64,000 bases of DNA from Blastomonas ursincola (GCF_013607875.1 NZ_VDES01000001.1:248001-312000); one strand, 5' to 3'. Positions 1 to 9,203 are shown, numbered from the stretch's first letter. Translations and numbers: made by a program. Notes: generated by a model from the sequence alone, not told the origin.

Positions 1-987
1 GGAGGCATCCTGAGCCACGTCCCACTTGTTGATGGCGATGACCAGTGCACGGCCTTCCTTGATGACATGGTCGGCGATCTTGAGCTCCTGCAGCTCCAGC
101 CCGCGCGTCGCATCGAGCAGCAGCACCACGACCTCGGCATAATCGATCGCGCGGCGCGCATCGGCGACCGAGAGCTTCTCCAGCTTGTCGGTAACCTTGG
201 CCTTCTTGCGCATGCCGGCGGTATCGATAAGCCGCACCTTGCGCGGTGGCGCGCCATCGGCGGGGTTCCAGGTCCAGTCGATCGCAATCGAATCGCGGGT
301 GATTCCGGCCTCGGGGCCGGTGATCAGCCGATCCTCGCCCAGGATCTTGTTGATCAGCGTCGACTTGCCGGCATTGGGACGCCCGACGATCGCAAGCTGC
401 AGCGGCGCAGCTTCCAGCGCGCTTTCGTCGACCGATTCGGCATCGAGATGCACATTGGCGAACTCGGTCTCTGGCTCGCCCTCTTCTTCCCAGTCCTCGA
501 TCAGCGGGCGCAGCGCGTCGAACAGTTCGGCCATGCCGACGCCATGTTCGGCGCTGAACGCGATCGGCTCGCCCATGCCCAGCGCATAGGCTTCCATGAG
601 GCCCGCATCGGCAGAACGGCCCTCCGCCTTGTTGCCCATCAGGATGATCGGCGTCTTGGTGGTGCGCAGCCAGCGGGCGATTTCCTCGTCGAGCGGGGTC
701 AGCCCGGCACGGGCATCGAACACGAAGATCGCCGCGCGCGCGCTGGCGACGGCGGCTTCGGTCTGCTGGCGCATCCGGCCCGGCAGCGTCTCGGGGTCCT
801 CGTCCTCATAGCCTGCGGTATCGACGATCTGGAAGTGCAGGCCGAGCAGCTCCGCCTTGCCGACGCGCCGGTCGCGCGTGACGCCGGGCTGGTCGTCGAC
901 CAGCGCCAGTTTCTTGCCCACCAGACGGTTGAACAAGGTGGATTTGCCGACATTGGGCCGGCCGATAATGACGATTTCGGGTAACAT
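1..987 (-). CDS. der: Ribosome-assembly GTPase Der (EngA), C-terminus cut by window edge
   Basis: Tandem-domain GTPase needed for 50S ribosomal subunit assembly in the cytoplasm. The minus-strand reading from the ATG at 987 begins [20 protein letters not shown] and stays open to the window edge, giving 329 codons of a protein usually about 450-490 aa. Both G domains are visible: the first with [16 protein letters not shown] and NKAE, the second with [17 protein letters not shown] and NKWD. An acidic linker ([12 protein letters not shown]) separates them. The C-terminal KH-like domain lies outside the window. It is the third gene after the TPR protein and bamB, the common YfgM-BamB-Der order, with 56 bp between bamB and der. 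Partial only because of the window boundary; no internal disruption seen. Confidence 0.96.
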   Translation of the reverse strand, partial: MLPEIVIIGRPNVGKSTLFNRLVGKKLALVDDQPGVTRDRRVGKAELLGLHFQIVDTAGYEDEDPETLPGRMRQQTEAAVASARAAIFVFDARAGLTPLDEEIARWLRTTKTPIILMGNKAEGRSADAGLMEAYALGMGEPIAFSAEHGVGMAELFDALRPLIEDWEEEGEPETEFANVHLDAESVDESALEAAPLQLAIVGRPNAGKSTLINKILGEDRLITGPEAGITRDSIAIDWTWNPADGAPPRKVRLIDTAGMRKKAKVTDKLEKLSVADARRAIDYAEVVVLLLDATRGLELQELKIADHVIKEGRALVIAINKWDVAQDAS

Positions 988-1043
988 GTCTGCGCCTGTA
1001 TAGCGGAAGGGAGCATTTGTCTCCCCCCGCAATCAGGCTGTCA

Positions 1044-2369
1044 TCACCGATAGGCAGTAATCGTGCCGCCGTCGTCGAGAATGTAGAGCGTGTTGTCTGC
1101 TACGATCGGGGGCAACGACACCTTCTCCTTCAGCTCGAACAGCAGCGAAAACGTGCCGTCCGCCGGATTGACGCTGCCCACTTCGCCCTCGGTGTTGACC
1201 GTGAAGAGGCGTCCGCCCGCCAGCACGGGCCCGTTCCAGTAGATCGCGCCTTCCTTCTTCTTTTCCTTGCGATAACGCTGCAACTGGGTCGACCAGCGCA
1301 CCTTGCCGGTGGCGCGTGCGATGCACAGGATGCGCGCGTCGTCGGTCAGCACGAACAGCCATTCGCCCGCGATCACCGGGGTCGAAATCCCTGCGATGTT
1401 GAGCTCCCAGATGCGCTGACCGGTGACCAGCTCATAGGCGGCCATGCGGCCGCCCTCGCCCACTGCATAGACGCGGCCGCGATCGATGATCGGATCGGCA
1501 TCGATATCGGTCAGCGTAGACACCGAGGTCGAGATGCTGGTGCGCGCCAGAGCATCGGACCACAGGTTGCGGCCATTTTCATAGCGATAGGCAATCAGCT
1601 CGCCGCTCGAGAAACCGGCGACCACGGTGCCCTGCCCCGCTGCCGGCGCCGCCACGCCGAACACGCCCGCCTGGCCGAGCGATCCGCTCTGGTTCCAGGT
1701 GGTGGTGCCATCGGTCTGGTTGAGCGCGATGAGCTGGTTGTCCTGCGTCATCACATAGACCGAGCCGAAGGCCAGGGTCGGTGCGCCGCGCAGCGGGCCA
1801 GCCGGCTTGACGCGCCAGATCTGCGAACCGTCGCTGGGGTTGAGCGCGGCGACTTCGCCGACGCCGTTGGTGGCATAGACCCGGTTCGCATCCACGCTGA
1901 CGCCGCCGCCGAAAACCGAGGCCGATCCGCCATTATCCGGCTCGATCGTCACCGACCAGACCGGGGCACCCGACGCGGCGTCATAGGCATGGACCGTGCC
2001 GCTGGTGTCGATGGCATAGAGGCGACCGTTGAACACGACCGGCGCGGCGGCGAGGCGGACGCGCAGGCTCGACCCTGCAATCCGGGCGCTCCAGGCGCGG
2101 GTGATATTGTCGCCAATGGTCAGATGGCCAATGGCCTTGGTGGCGCTGCCGCCCGGCTGGTTCCAGTTTGCGTTGGTCACTGCCGGCGGCAGGATGACCG
2201 ATACGCCCGCCAGGTCCTTGTCCACCTCCGCACCGTTTTCGGCGCGGGTCAGAATGGAGGTGCGATTGCCCACAGTGGGCGTGACGGGCTTATCCTTGCC
2301 GCCCAGAACGCCGCATCCTGCCAGCGTGGCCGACAGCGCGAGAATCGTCGCCCATTTTGCCTTGTGCAT
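1044..2369 (-). CDS. bamB: Outer membrane assembly lipoprotein BamB (PQQ-repeat beta-propeller)
   Basis: Lipoprotein component of the BAM complex that inserts beta-barrel proteins into the outer membrane, acting on its periplasmic face. The 441-aa product has a signal peptide ending in the lipobox LAGC (Cys19) followed by Gly-Val. The body consists of repeated beta-propeller blades with the PQQ-type pattern, for example YAIDTSGTVHAYDAASGAPV, VAALNPSDGSQIW, LIALNQTDGTTTW and MAAYELVTGQRIWE. Length and order of parts fit BamB, somewhat longer than the 392-aa E. coli protein, as is usual in alphaproteobacteria. It lies between the YfgM-like gene and der on the same strand, which supports BamB over other PQQ-repeat proteins. 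Confidence 0.92.
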   Translation of the reverse strand: MHKAKWATILALSATLAGCGVLGGKDKPVTPTVGNRTSILTRAENGAEVDKDLAGVSVILPPAVTNANWNQPGGSATKAIGHLTIGDNITRAWSARIAGSSLRVRLAAAPVVFNGRLYAIDTSGTVHAYDAASGAPVWSVTIEPDNGGSASVFGGGVSVDANRVYATNGVGEVAALNPSDGSQIWRVKPAGPLRGAPTLAFGSVYVMTQDNQLIALNQTDGTTTWNQSGSLGQAGVFGVAAPAAGQGTVVAGFSSGELIAYRYENGRNLWSDALARTSISTSVSTLTDIDADPIIDRGRVYAVGEGGRMAAYELVTGQRIWELNIAGISTPVIAGEWLFVLTDDARILCIARATGKVRWSTQLQRYRKEKKKEGAIYWNGPVLAGGRLFTVNTEGEVGSVNPADGTFSLLFELKEKVSLPPIVADNTLYILDDGGTITAYR

Positions 2370-2434
2370 TGCCAGTCAAGCTCCCCGAATCATCACTAAA
2401 TCAACGTCAACGGTAGCGACCCGCAAAATTCTTC

Positions 2435-3202
2435 TTACTGCGCACCCAACGGTGCGGCCAGACCCGGCGCAGCAGCGGGGGTCGCAACGCCCTGCGCCTT
2501 GCCCGGATCATCGACCGCGTCGATGCCCATGACACCCGCCAACTGACGCGCACGTGAACGGATGGTTTCCGGCATCTGCTTGTCTTCGGCCAGCTTCTGG
2601 AACAGCGGACCCGCCAGATCCGGCTTGTTCATACGCATGTGCGCAATGGCAACCATTTCGCCTGCGCTGCCGAACCAGGGATTGCCCGGCACGGCCAGCG
2701 GCTTGAGCCGCGCGATCACGTCCTGCGGCTTCAGGCTGTCATATTCTGCCGCCGTCTGGCGGATCAGCGCAAGGTCGCGCAGCGGCTGCGGCAGGCTGTC
2801 ATCGCCGGCCACCTTGGCAAAGATCGCCGCTGCCGCCTTGGGATCGTTCTGTTCCTGCTTGATGCCCGCCTGGAGCAGTTGCGCGGCGGCGCGATAGCCC
2901 GGTTGGTCCGCAGTCTCGAGCGGCTTCAGGGCGTTGGCTGCGCCTGCCAGATTGTTGTTGCGCAGCGCATCGAGCGCATTGGTCATTTCCTCGCCGCGCA
3001 CACCGGCAGCCTCGGCCTGGCTGTGGCGGTACCAGAACCAGCCGCCCAGCGCGAGCAGGATGACGACGATGCCGATCAGAAGGTGCCTGCCGTAATTCTG
3101 GACGATCCCAGCCATCTGGTCCTGACGCAGCGCATCATCGACTTCGCGCAGGAACATGGCGTCGCGCGCGGCGTCTGCGTCCTTTTTCGGTGTCAGCGCC
3201 AA
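2435..3202 (-). CDS. YfgM-like tetratricopeptide membrane protein
   Basis: Predicted inner-membrane protein of 255 aa with a short cytoplasmic N-terminus, one membrane helix at about residues 44-62 (LIGIVVILLALGGWFWY) and a periplasmic helical region of TPR-like repeats. This architecture matches the YfgM/TPR_21 family, which associates with the SecYEG translocon and periplasmic chaperones in E. coli. The C-terminus is Ala/Pro-rich and low in complexity. It is the first gene of the apparent operon leading into bamB (65 bp gap) and der, the order in which yfgM is found in many proteobacteria. The exact role in alphaproteobacteria is less well established, so the function is inferred from family and context. 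Confidence 0.82.
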   Translation of the reverse strand: MALTPKKDADAARDAMFLREVDDALRQDQMAGIVQNYGRHLLIGIVVILLALGGWFWYRHSQAEAAGVRGEEMTNALDALRNNNLAGAANALKPLETADQPGYRAAAQLLQAGIKQEQNDPKAAAAIFAKVAGDDSLPQPLRDLALIRQTAAEYDSLKPQDVIARLKPLAVPGNPWFGSAGEMVAIAHMRMNKPDLAGPLFQKLAEDKQMPETIRSRARQLAGVMGIDAVDDPGKAQGVATPAAAPGLAAPLGAQ

Positions 3203-3318
3203 AACGGGCTCCTTGCATAGCTTTCGCGGCCGAAAGGCGTTCGCCCCGGCTCAAGGTCAGCGTCTTTAAACGCGGGCTTCGCCAAAAGCCATGGCAAATT
3301 TGCCACGCCCTCCCGGGT

Positions 3319-6180
3319 TTAGAAGCGCTTGCGGAAGCTCAGCGAAACGACGCGCCCCTGCGGATCGATGAACCCGGGCTGGTAGCGCAGCGGGACTTCA
3401 CCCGCCTCGTTGGTCACCCGCTGCTGCGCGTTGAAGATATTGTCCACCCCCAGACGAAGCCGCGACCCCTTGAGGAACGGCAGTGCCTCGGTCAGCTTGG
3501 GCTTGTTGTCGAAATTGACGAACGCGCGCATGCCGAAGGTCGCGATATCGTTGAAGCGCAGGTCGGTGGAACCCGGCAGGCCGCCGCCGTCGACGCGCGA
3601 TCCGCTCTGGTAATTGCCGGTAAAGCGCAGGCCGATGCCGTTGAGGAACAGTCCGCCCTCCAGCTCTACGCCATGCCGCGGCACGCCGCCGCTCGATCCG
3701 ATGGCCGAGCCGCCCAGCAGGTCGAGATCGGCCAGGCCCGGACGGATGCGGATCGTCTCGGCAAAGCGGACGGTATGATAGATCGAGATGTTCCAGCGAC
3801 CGCCACGCCCGCCCGCACCGGGACCGAAGCCGCCCGAAGGACCACGCGGCGGACCACCGGCGCCGGGGCCACGCGGAGGTCCGCCCGCCGCTGCACGCTC
3901 GCCACCCGAACCACCCGGCGGAGGACCGCCCGCACCCGGACTGCGTGGGCCGCCACCCGCACCCGGTCGCCCCGCACCCGGAGGGCCGCCAGCGCCACCG
4001 CCGCGTTCATCGCCACCAATCCGCTTCGAGAAGTTGATGCCGTAGCGCAGCCGATCGCTGGTCACGCGATCATAGTTGATCGCGCGCTGGTCGATCGCGA
4101 GTAGCGTACCGTCGCTATCGCGGATGATGCGGTCGGGGAATGCCGCCTCGATCTCGGGCGTCAGGATCGGGAAGGAAGCAGTGGTGCCATAGCTGCGGTT
4201 GCGGATGAACTCGGCGAGGAAATCCAGCCCCTCGACGAACGGCGGCCGATAGCTCACCGACACCTTGACGTCGCGACGCTCCTCGGCCGTCAGCAGCGGA
4301 TTGCCGCCCGAAATGATCGTCGCCAGCACCGTCTCGTTGCGCGCGAGGTCGAAGGTGCTGACATTGGGCGTCACGATCTGCGGATCGCCCAACTGGCCGA
4401 TGCCGGGCGCGGCCTCCTCGCCGATCAGCGAGGCCTGGATGGTCAGCGTGTCGGTCGGTGCCCAGTTCAGGCCATAGCCGAAGCTCAGCAGCCCACCGAT
4501 ATCGCTGAGTTCGCGATAGCCGAGATTGCCGTTGACCGAGAGCTTGCCGAACCAGTCCGACATATAGGTGTCGACCAGCGGCACATCGATATTCGCCGAG
4601 ACGTTCGCCTCGCTGCGGGTGAGCGAGACACTCCCCTGCCCTGCCCTGCGGCTGTCGGTCGAATCCTGCAGGCGGCGGGCAAAGCCGCCGACCAGGGTGA
4701 GGTTGACCGGGCCTGCGGGCAGATCGGCCAGCTTGCCATTGGCGGTGAGCTGCGTGTTGAACAGCTGGTTGCGGCTCTCTGCCGTATCGCTCACCAGGCC
4801 GGGCAGCAGCGAACCCAGCGTCCCGGTGAACGGATTGATCGCTCCTGTCGCGCGCGAGATCGCCGCCTGGACGCCGCTGGTGTCCACCGGCTGATCGATG
4901 ATCGTCAGCGTATCGACCCGGGTATAGTCACCCGTCAGCGCCCATTTCCAGTTCGCAGGCAGCACGCCATTGGCGTTGAAGCCGAGCGAATAGGTATCGG
5001 TATCGACCGTCCGGGTGATGGCGCGCGGATCGCCGAACGCCGTGAGCAGGCTGACATCGCGGCCGAAGGGGTTGAACGGGTTGGCCGCCGGAACCGTCAG
5101 CGTGGCAGTGTTGAGTCCGAGCAGCGATGTCGCGAAATTGTTGGTATAGGTCGCATTGACCTGGACATTGGTGTCCGGCCCCAGATTGCGGGCATAGGTC
5201 GCATTCGCCTGGATGCGGTCCGAATTGGGGATGAGCGTGCGGAACTCGCCCAGATCGGTCGTGTTCGGCGCGCCATTGAAGGCGGAGAGCGCCGGGGCGC
5301 CGGTCAGTCCCTGCGGCACGCCTGCCAGCGTCACCGTCCGCCCGGCGAGCGCGCTCAACGCCGGGCTGATCTCGGCGCCCGTTCCGAACGGCGACGCGCC
5401 GACATTTCCGCCGAGCGCAAAGGGCGCGCTGCTGTCCGGCTGGATGATGCCGCGCTCGCTTTCGCGCAGGGCGGTCGCCATCTCATATTCCACGTCGACG
5501 ATCAGCCGGGTGTTCTTGCCCAGCTTGGTGAAGGTGCCTTCGAACTCGGTCGTGCCATAACCGCCCTGGGTCGAAAGGCCGTTGTCGACCTCCGCCGCCA
5601 GGCTCTGGTAATTGTCGACAAGGATGAAGTTGATGACGCGCTGATCGGGACGAAAGCCGTATTTGAGCGCGAGCTCTTCGGGGAACACTTCGACCTTGGC
5701 GATGGCCTCGGGCGGAATGTCGCGGATCGCGCGGAAACCGGAGACGCGCTGGCCGTTGAGCAGCACCACCGGGCCGTCGCCGCCGCGCCCGCGCGCGCTG
5801 CCGGTCTGCGGCGCGATCTGCTGCAGCAGCTCGGCGAGCGACGAGGCGCCATAGCTCGCGACATCCTGCGCATTGAGTTCGGTCACCGGCGGAATATCGG
5901 TCTGGATCGACCCGCGCAGCCGCTCGGCCCGCACCACGATGGTCTCGCCATCGGCATCCGGCTCGGTATCGGGCGGCGGCGGATCGGCGGGGGTTTGCGC
6001 CGCATCCTGCGGCTGCGCAGCCTCGGCGCTGACGGCCTTGGCATCGACCGCTGCGTCTTCGAGCGATGCAGCCAGTGCGGCAGGGCTCGCTGCGACCAAC
6101 AGGACCGTTGCAAGGGAAAGGCCGAACGAACGGCGAGCAGCAATCGGGGCGTCTGACCGCGAGGACGGGGAAAGGGTCAT
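3319..6180 (-). CDS. TonB-dependent receptor with Gly/Pro-rich segment
   Basis: Outer-membrane active-transport receptor, 953 aa from the ATG at 6180. That start gives a clear signal peptide (ARRSFGLSLATVLLVAAS, cleavage near ALA-AS), whereas the longer open frame upstream has no such start. A plug domain follows at about residues 80-200, with VVLLNGQRVSGFRAIRDIPP and a region like EELALKYGFRPDQRVINFIL, then a long beta-barrel ending in SLSFRKRF with a terminal aromatic. Residues about 721-796 are almost only Gly, Pro, Arg and Ala, placed between barrel strands and thus probably an extracellular loop. Similar receptors with glycine-rich inserts occur in sphingomonads and Caulobacter. The substrate is unknown; no transport or catabolic gene is adjacent. 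Confidence 0.88.
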   Translation of the reverse strand: MTLSPSSRSDAPIAARRSFGLSLATVLLVAASPAALAASLEDAAVDAKAVSAEAAQPQDAAQTPADPPPPDTEPDADGETIVVRAERLRGSIQTDIPPVTELNAQDVASYGASSLAELLQQIAPQTGSARGRGGDGPVVLLNGQRVSGFRAIRDIPPEAIAKVEVFPEELALKYGFRPDQRVINFILVDNYQSLAAEVDNGLSTQGGYGTTEFEGTFTKLGKNTRLIVDVEYEMATALRESERGIIQPDSSAPFALGGNVGASPFGTGAEISPALSALAGRTVTLAGVPQGLTGAPALSAFNGAPNTTDLGEFRTLIPNSDRIQANATYARNLGPDTNVQVNATYTNNFATSLLGLNTATLTVPAANPFNPFGRDVSLLTAFGDPRAITRTVDTDTYSLGFNANGVLPANWKWALTGDYTRVDTLTIIDQPVDTSGVQAAISRATGAINPFTGTLGSLLPGLVSDTAESRNQLFNTQLTANGKLADLPAGPVNLTLVGGFARRLQDSTDSRRAGQGSVSLTRSEANVSANIDVPLVDTYMSDWFGKLSVNGNLGYRELSDIGGLLSFGYGLNWAPTDTLTIQASLIGEEAAPGIGQLGDPQIVTPNVSTFDLARNETVLATIISGGNPLLTAEERRDVKVSVSYRPPFVEGLDFLAEFIRNRSYGTTASFPILTPEIEAAFPDRIIRDSDGTLLAIDQRAINYDRVTSDRLRYGINFSKRIGGDERGGGAGGPPGAGRPGAGGGPRSPGAGGPPPGGSGGERAAAGGPPRGPGAGGPPRGPSGGFGPGAGGRGGRWNISIYHTVRFAETIRIRPGLADLDLLGGSAIGSSGGVPRHGVELEGGLFLNGIGLRFTGNYQSGSRVDGGGLPGSTDLRFNDIATFGMRAFVNFDNKPKLTEALPFLKGSRLRLGVDNIFNAQQRVTNEAGEVPLRYQPGFIDPQGRVVSLSFRKRF

Positions 6181-6476
6181 GGGGGACAGCGTCTCTTTAT
6201 CATTGGCGCCAATGGGGGAGCGCCTGGGGCGTTGATCTGTTGCAGCGCAATATGATGCGCATGCCCGGATTGCCCAGTGCTGAATTGTAACAAATTTTAG
6301 CCATCGCCTCGGTTCGACGCTTCGGCCAGCCCCTTGCAAACTCCCGTCTTTTCTTTTGCACGCTTTGTCTGTAAGGCGCGCTGAACTTTGCATGGGCCCA
6401 GGGGACTCCCTGACCATGCAGCCGGGTGGCGCGAAAGGTCGCGCCGCCGCAACGCAAACCACATTGCAGGGGCCGA
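6181..6476. other. Divergent intergenic region between TonB receptor and infA
   Basis: A 296-bp gap with genes leaving in both directions, so it should hold promoters for both. I see an AT-richer stretch near 6285-6300 and a purine-rich segment ahead of infA, but no box I would assign with confidence. No repeat of the palindromic families seen elsewhere in the window is present. Confidence 0.4.
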
Positions 6477-6695
6477 ATGGCAAAAGAAGAACTTCTCGAA
6501 ATGCGCGGCCAGGTGGTCGAACTGCTTCCCAACGCCATGTTCCGCGTAAAGCTGGAAAACGATCACGAAATCCTGGGCCATACCGCCGGCAAGATGCGCA
6601 AGAACCGCATCCGCGTGCTGGTGGGCGATGAGGTTCTGGTCGAACTGACGCCTTATGATCTGACCAAGGGCCGGATTACCTACCGCTTCAAATAA
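6477..6695 (+). CDS. infA: Translation initiation factor IF-1
   Basis: 72-aa S1/OB-fold protein that binds the 30S A site and assists translation initiation. The sequence starts [20 protein letters not shown] and ends ITYRFK, matching IF-1 over its whole length, including [19 protein letters not shown]. The start at 6477 is chosen because it gives the canonical MAKEE N-terminus; a longer in-frame extension to 6426 is not family-like. The TAA stop shares one base with the ATG of maf (TAATG), so the two are translationally coupled. The infA-maf-RNase-yacG order is common in alphaproteobacteria. Confidence 0.97.
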   Translation: MAKEELLEMRGQVVELLPNAMFRVKLENDHEILGHTAGKMRKNRIRVLVGDEVLVELTPYDLTKGRITYRFK

Positions 6696-7270
6696 TGGCG
6701 CAGCTGATCCTCGCATCGGCCAGCCCCCGCCGCCAGCAATTGCTGGCGCGGATCGGCATCACTGCGGACGCCATCATCCCCGCCGATATCGACGAATCCG
6801 CGCACAAGGGCGAGCTTCCGCGAGTCTATGCGCGGCGCATGGCGGCCCAGAAGGCGGCGGTCATCGCCGCGCAGCATCCCGATAGTGCCGTGCTGTCCGG
6901 CGATACCGTCGTCGCCGCAGGCCGCCGCATCCTGCCCAAGGCCGAGAGCGAGGCCGATGCGCGCATGTGCCTGGACCTGATCTCCGGGCGCAGGCATCTG
7001 GTGCTGTCTGCGGTCACGCTGATGCTGCCTGGTGGACGCGCCCTGCACCGGCTTTCCGAGAGCATCGTGACCTTCAAGCGGTTGCATGCCGACGAGGTGG
7101 AAACTTATATTGCGGGCGGCGAATGGCAGGGCAAGGCCGGTGGCTATGCCATCCAGGGCAGCGCCGAAGCGCTGATCCGGTCGATATCGGGCAGCTATAG
7201 CGGCATCATGGGCTTGCCGCTCTACGAGACCCGCAGCATGCTGCTCAGCGCCGGCCTGCTCAAGCCCTGA
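6695..7270 (+). CDS. maf: Maf family nucleotide pyrophosphatase
   Basis: Predicted house-cleaning nucleoside triphosphate pyrophosphatase of the Maf/YhdE family, which hydrolyses non-canonical or modified NTPs; overexpression in Bacillus inhibits septation. The 191-aa product opens with the family signature LILASASPRRQQLL and has SGDTVV with the catalytic acidic residue, followed by a C-terminal GGYAIQGSAEALI and SGSYSGIMGLPL. Whether it prefers dTTP/UTP or m7GTP-like substrates cannot be read with certainty by eye. The start codon overlaps the infA stop by one base and the next gene begins one base after its stop, indicating one transcript. Confidence 0.93.
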   Translation: MAQLILASASPRRQQLLARIGITADAIIPADIDESAHKGELPRVYARRMAAQKAAVIAAQHPDSAVLSGDTVVAAGRRILPKAESEADARMCLDLISGRRHLVLSAVTLMLPGGRALHRLSESIVTFKRLHADEVETYIAGGEWQGKAGGYAIQGSAEALIRSISGSYSGIMGLPLYETRSMLLSAGLLKP

Positions 7271-7271
7271 C

Positions 7272-8240
7272 ATGGCCCACTGGCTCTACGAAGACGGCAT
7301 CGGCGAAGAGCGCGCAGCGCTGATCGAGCGGGGCCGGATCGTCGAAGCCTGCATCCAGCGACACGATGACGCATATGCTGTCGGTGCCGTGCTCGACGTC
7401 AAGCTGCTCGCCAGAAGCGCGGGAGGTCATCGTGCGCGGGCACTGTTGTCGGATGGCAGCGAGGCAATGATCCAGCCGGTGCCCAAGGGCGCCAGCGAAG
7501 GCGCGATCGTCCGCGCGCAGGTCATGCGCGAGGCAATGATCGAGCCCGGCACCCGCCGCGCCAAGCCCCCGCGACTCAAGCCCGTGCCCAGCGAAACGCC
7601 GCTGCGCGCGGCCCCGCGCCTGATCGACCGGCTGAACGCCGAAGGCATCGAGATCATCCGCTGCCTTGCGGGCGGCCTTGACCGGCTTGCCGATGCGGGC
7701 TGGCACGAAGTGATCGAGGAAGCCGAGACCGGCCAGGTCGCCTTTGCCGGCGGGCTGCTGACCTTCTCGCCAACGCCCGCGATGATGGTCGTCGATGTGG
7801 ACGGGGATGTCGTGCCACGCGCGCTGGCGCTGGCCGCTGCCGCGGCGCTTGGGGAAGCGATCCGGCGGCACGGCGTCGGCGGGGGCATCGTGGTCGATTT
7901 CCCGGCCCTGTCGGACAAGGCGGATCGCAATGCCGTGGTCGAAGCGTTCGATGCGGCGATGCAGGTGCCGTGCGAGCGAACCGCGATCAACGGCTTCGGC
8001 CTGATGCAGATCGTCGCGCGGCGCCCGCGTGCATCGCTCATCGAGCTGCACGCCGCCGATCCTGTGCGCTGGAGCCTGCTGGGCCAGTTGCGCAGCGCCG
8101 AGCGCTCGGACGGCACCGGGCCGATCATGCTGGCGCTTGCTCCTGCCGAATCGGCGTTGCTGGATCGCCAGCCCGACTGGCTGGAAGAACTGCAGCGGCG
8201 CATCGGCAGACCGGTTGCAGTTGCGCCCCACCGGACCTAG
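7272..8240 (+). CDS. Short RNase E/G-like protein
   Basis: 322-aa protein related to the catalytic half of RNase E/G. An S1-like segment spans about residues 36-85. The DNase I-like subdomain is recognisable, with an acidic residue in MMVVDVDGD (Asp175) and a second in GGIVVDF (Asp209), the positions where RNase E carries its metal-binding aspartates, followed by a motif resembling RISRFGLLE (INGFGLMQ). The zinc-link cysteines that tetramerise RNase E are absent, and the protein is shorter than typical RNase G (about 490 aa). It may be a reduced or specialised endoribonuclease; activity is inferred. Its place between maf and yacG is conserved in related bacteria. Confidence 0.78.
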   Translation: MAHWLYEDGIGEERAALIERGRIVEACIQRHDDAYAVGAVLDVKLLARSAGGHRARALLSDGSEAMIQPVPKGASEGAIVRAQVMREAMIEPGTRRAKPPRLKPVPSETPLRAAPRLIDRLNAEGIEIIRCLAGGLDRLADAGWHEVIEEAETGQVAFAGGLLTFSPTPAMMVVDVDGDVVPRALALAAAAALGEAIRRHGVGGGIVVDFPALSDKADRNAVVEAFDAAMQVPCERTAINGFGLMQIVARRPRASLIELHAADPVRWSLLGQLRSAERSDGTGPIMLALAPAESALLDRQPDWLEELQRRIGRPVAVAPHRT

Positions 8241-8251
8241 ATGCTCGAGCG

Positions 8252-8416
8252 ATGAGCACCCCCCGCCCCTGCCCCTTGTGCAAGCAACCAGCACGCCCTG
8301 ATTTCGCGCCTTTTTGCAGCAAGGCCTGCAAGGATCGCGACCTGCTGAACTGGCTGGGCGAAGGCTATCGCGTGCCCGGCCCGCCCGCTGACCGGCCCGA
8401 TGCCGAATATGATTGA
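8252..8416 (+). CDS. yacG: DNA gyrase inhibitor YacG (zinc-binding)
   Basis: 54-aa zinc protein. The sequence has CPLCKQP and FCSKACKDRDLLNWLG, that is CxxC followed by CxxxC with the conserved D-L-NWL-E-Y segment of YacG, ending GEGYRVPG. In E. coli YacG binds GyrB and blocks DNA binding. The start at 8252 gives the usual short N-terminus. It sits 11 bp after the RNase E/G-like gene and completes the infA-maf-RNase-yacG string. It overlaps longer spurious frames, but the zinc motif makes the assignment clear. Confidence 0.93.
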   Translation: MSTPRPCPLCKQPARPDFAPFCSKACKDRDLLNWLGEGYRVPGPPADRPDAEYD

Positions 8417-8547
8417 GCGGCAATGGCAGGCAGGTGATTTTGCTATGGACAAGCCTGCCCAAGCCTGCCTATAGGCGGCGCTCCAAATCGCCGGTCTGGC
8501 GATGAGCCTTGAAAGCCCACCCTGCAAGCGGTGCGGCACGGCCCGAT

Positions 8548-8623
8548 GCCCGGGTAGCTCAGTTGGTAGAGCATGCGACTGAAAATCGCAGTGTCGGCGG
8601 TTCGATCCCGTCCCCGGGCACCA
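8548..8623 (+). tRNA. tRNA-Phe: tRNA-Phe (anticodon GAA)
   Basis: 76-nt cloverleaf with all arms: acceptor GCCCGGG pairing with CCCGGGC, D arm GCTC/GAGC with loop AGTTGGTA, anticodon stem TGCGA/TCGCA with loop CTGAAAA giving anticodon GAA, and T arm GGCGG/CCGTC with TTCGATC loop (one G-T pair). Discriminator A and an encoded CCA end the gene. It stands alone, 131 bp after yacG. I saw no copy of its 3' end elsewhere in the window that would mark an integrated element. Confidence 0.98.
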
Positions 8624-8689
8624 CTCCTCTTTCCTTGGGTGCAACAGTCCATGCGCGGCGAATCGAACGATTCGCGGTGCTCGCATGTC

Positions 8690-9202
8690 TCAGCCAGCGT
8701 GGCGCGCCTGCTTCTTGCCGCGCTCAAATATGATCGGTACCGCAGAGCGGCGGGCAACCTCGCGCAATACGAAGCTGCTGCGAATTTTTGCGACATTTGG
8801 CAGGTTGGATAGTTCGCGACGATAGATTTCATCATACTCGTCCAGCGAGCTTACGTGGATCATGATTATGAAATCGGTATCGCCCGAAATGAATCCACAA
8901 TAGGATATCGAAGGGCATTTGATGACTTCGCGTTCGAATTCGTCAAGCACATGTTCTGCCTGCGACCGCAATTCGACCATCACAATAACTACGCCAGAAA
9001 ATCCCAGTTCCTGCAAGGAAAGACTGGCGCTGTATCCTATGATTATTCCCGCTTCCTCCATGATTCGGCGACGACGGGCCACGGCGGTACTGGAAAGATT
9101 GATCAACTCGCCCAATGCCACGTCGGACATTCGGCCTTCTGACGACAAAGCCTCAAGGATTCGAAAATCGGTTCTGTCGAGCTCCAGCGCAGCGGATTTC
9201 AT
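8690..9202 (-). CDS. Lrp/AsnC family transcriptional regulator
   Basis: 170-aa regulator with an N-terminal winged helix-turn-helix (LDRTDFRILEALSSEGRMSD then LGELINLSSTAVARRRRIME) and a C-terminal RAM/ASNC ligand-binding domain (VVIVMVELRSQAE, SISYCGFISGDTDFIIMIHV). Lrp-family proteins form octamers or dimers and bind amino acids or related small molecules. It is divergent from the TonB receptor at 9492 and the amidohydrolase after it, so it probably controls them. Several CAAATTC half-sites lie just upstream of its own start, suggesting autoregulation as well. The effector is unknown. Confidence 0.93.
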   Translation of the reverse strand: MKSAALELDRTDFRILEALSSEGRMSDVALGELINLSSTAVARRRRIMEEAGIIIGYSASLSLQELGFSGVVIVMVELRSQAEHVLDEFEREVIKCPSISYCGFISGDTDFIIMIHVSSLDEYDEIYRRELSNLPNVAKIRSSFVLREVARRSAVPIIFERGKKQARHAG

Positions 9203-9203
9203 T

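Noticed and set aside
67-984. Long open plus-strand frame opposite der
   Set aside because: It is a shadow of der; the minus strand holds both GTPase domains with full motifs, and the plus frame has no recognisable protein.
8548-8623. tRNA-Phe as attachment site of an integrated element
   Set aside because: No integrase gene and no repeat of the tRNA 3' end was seen in the window.
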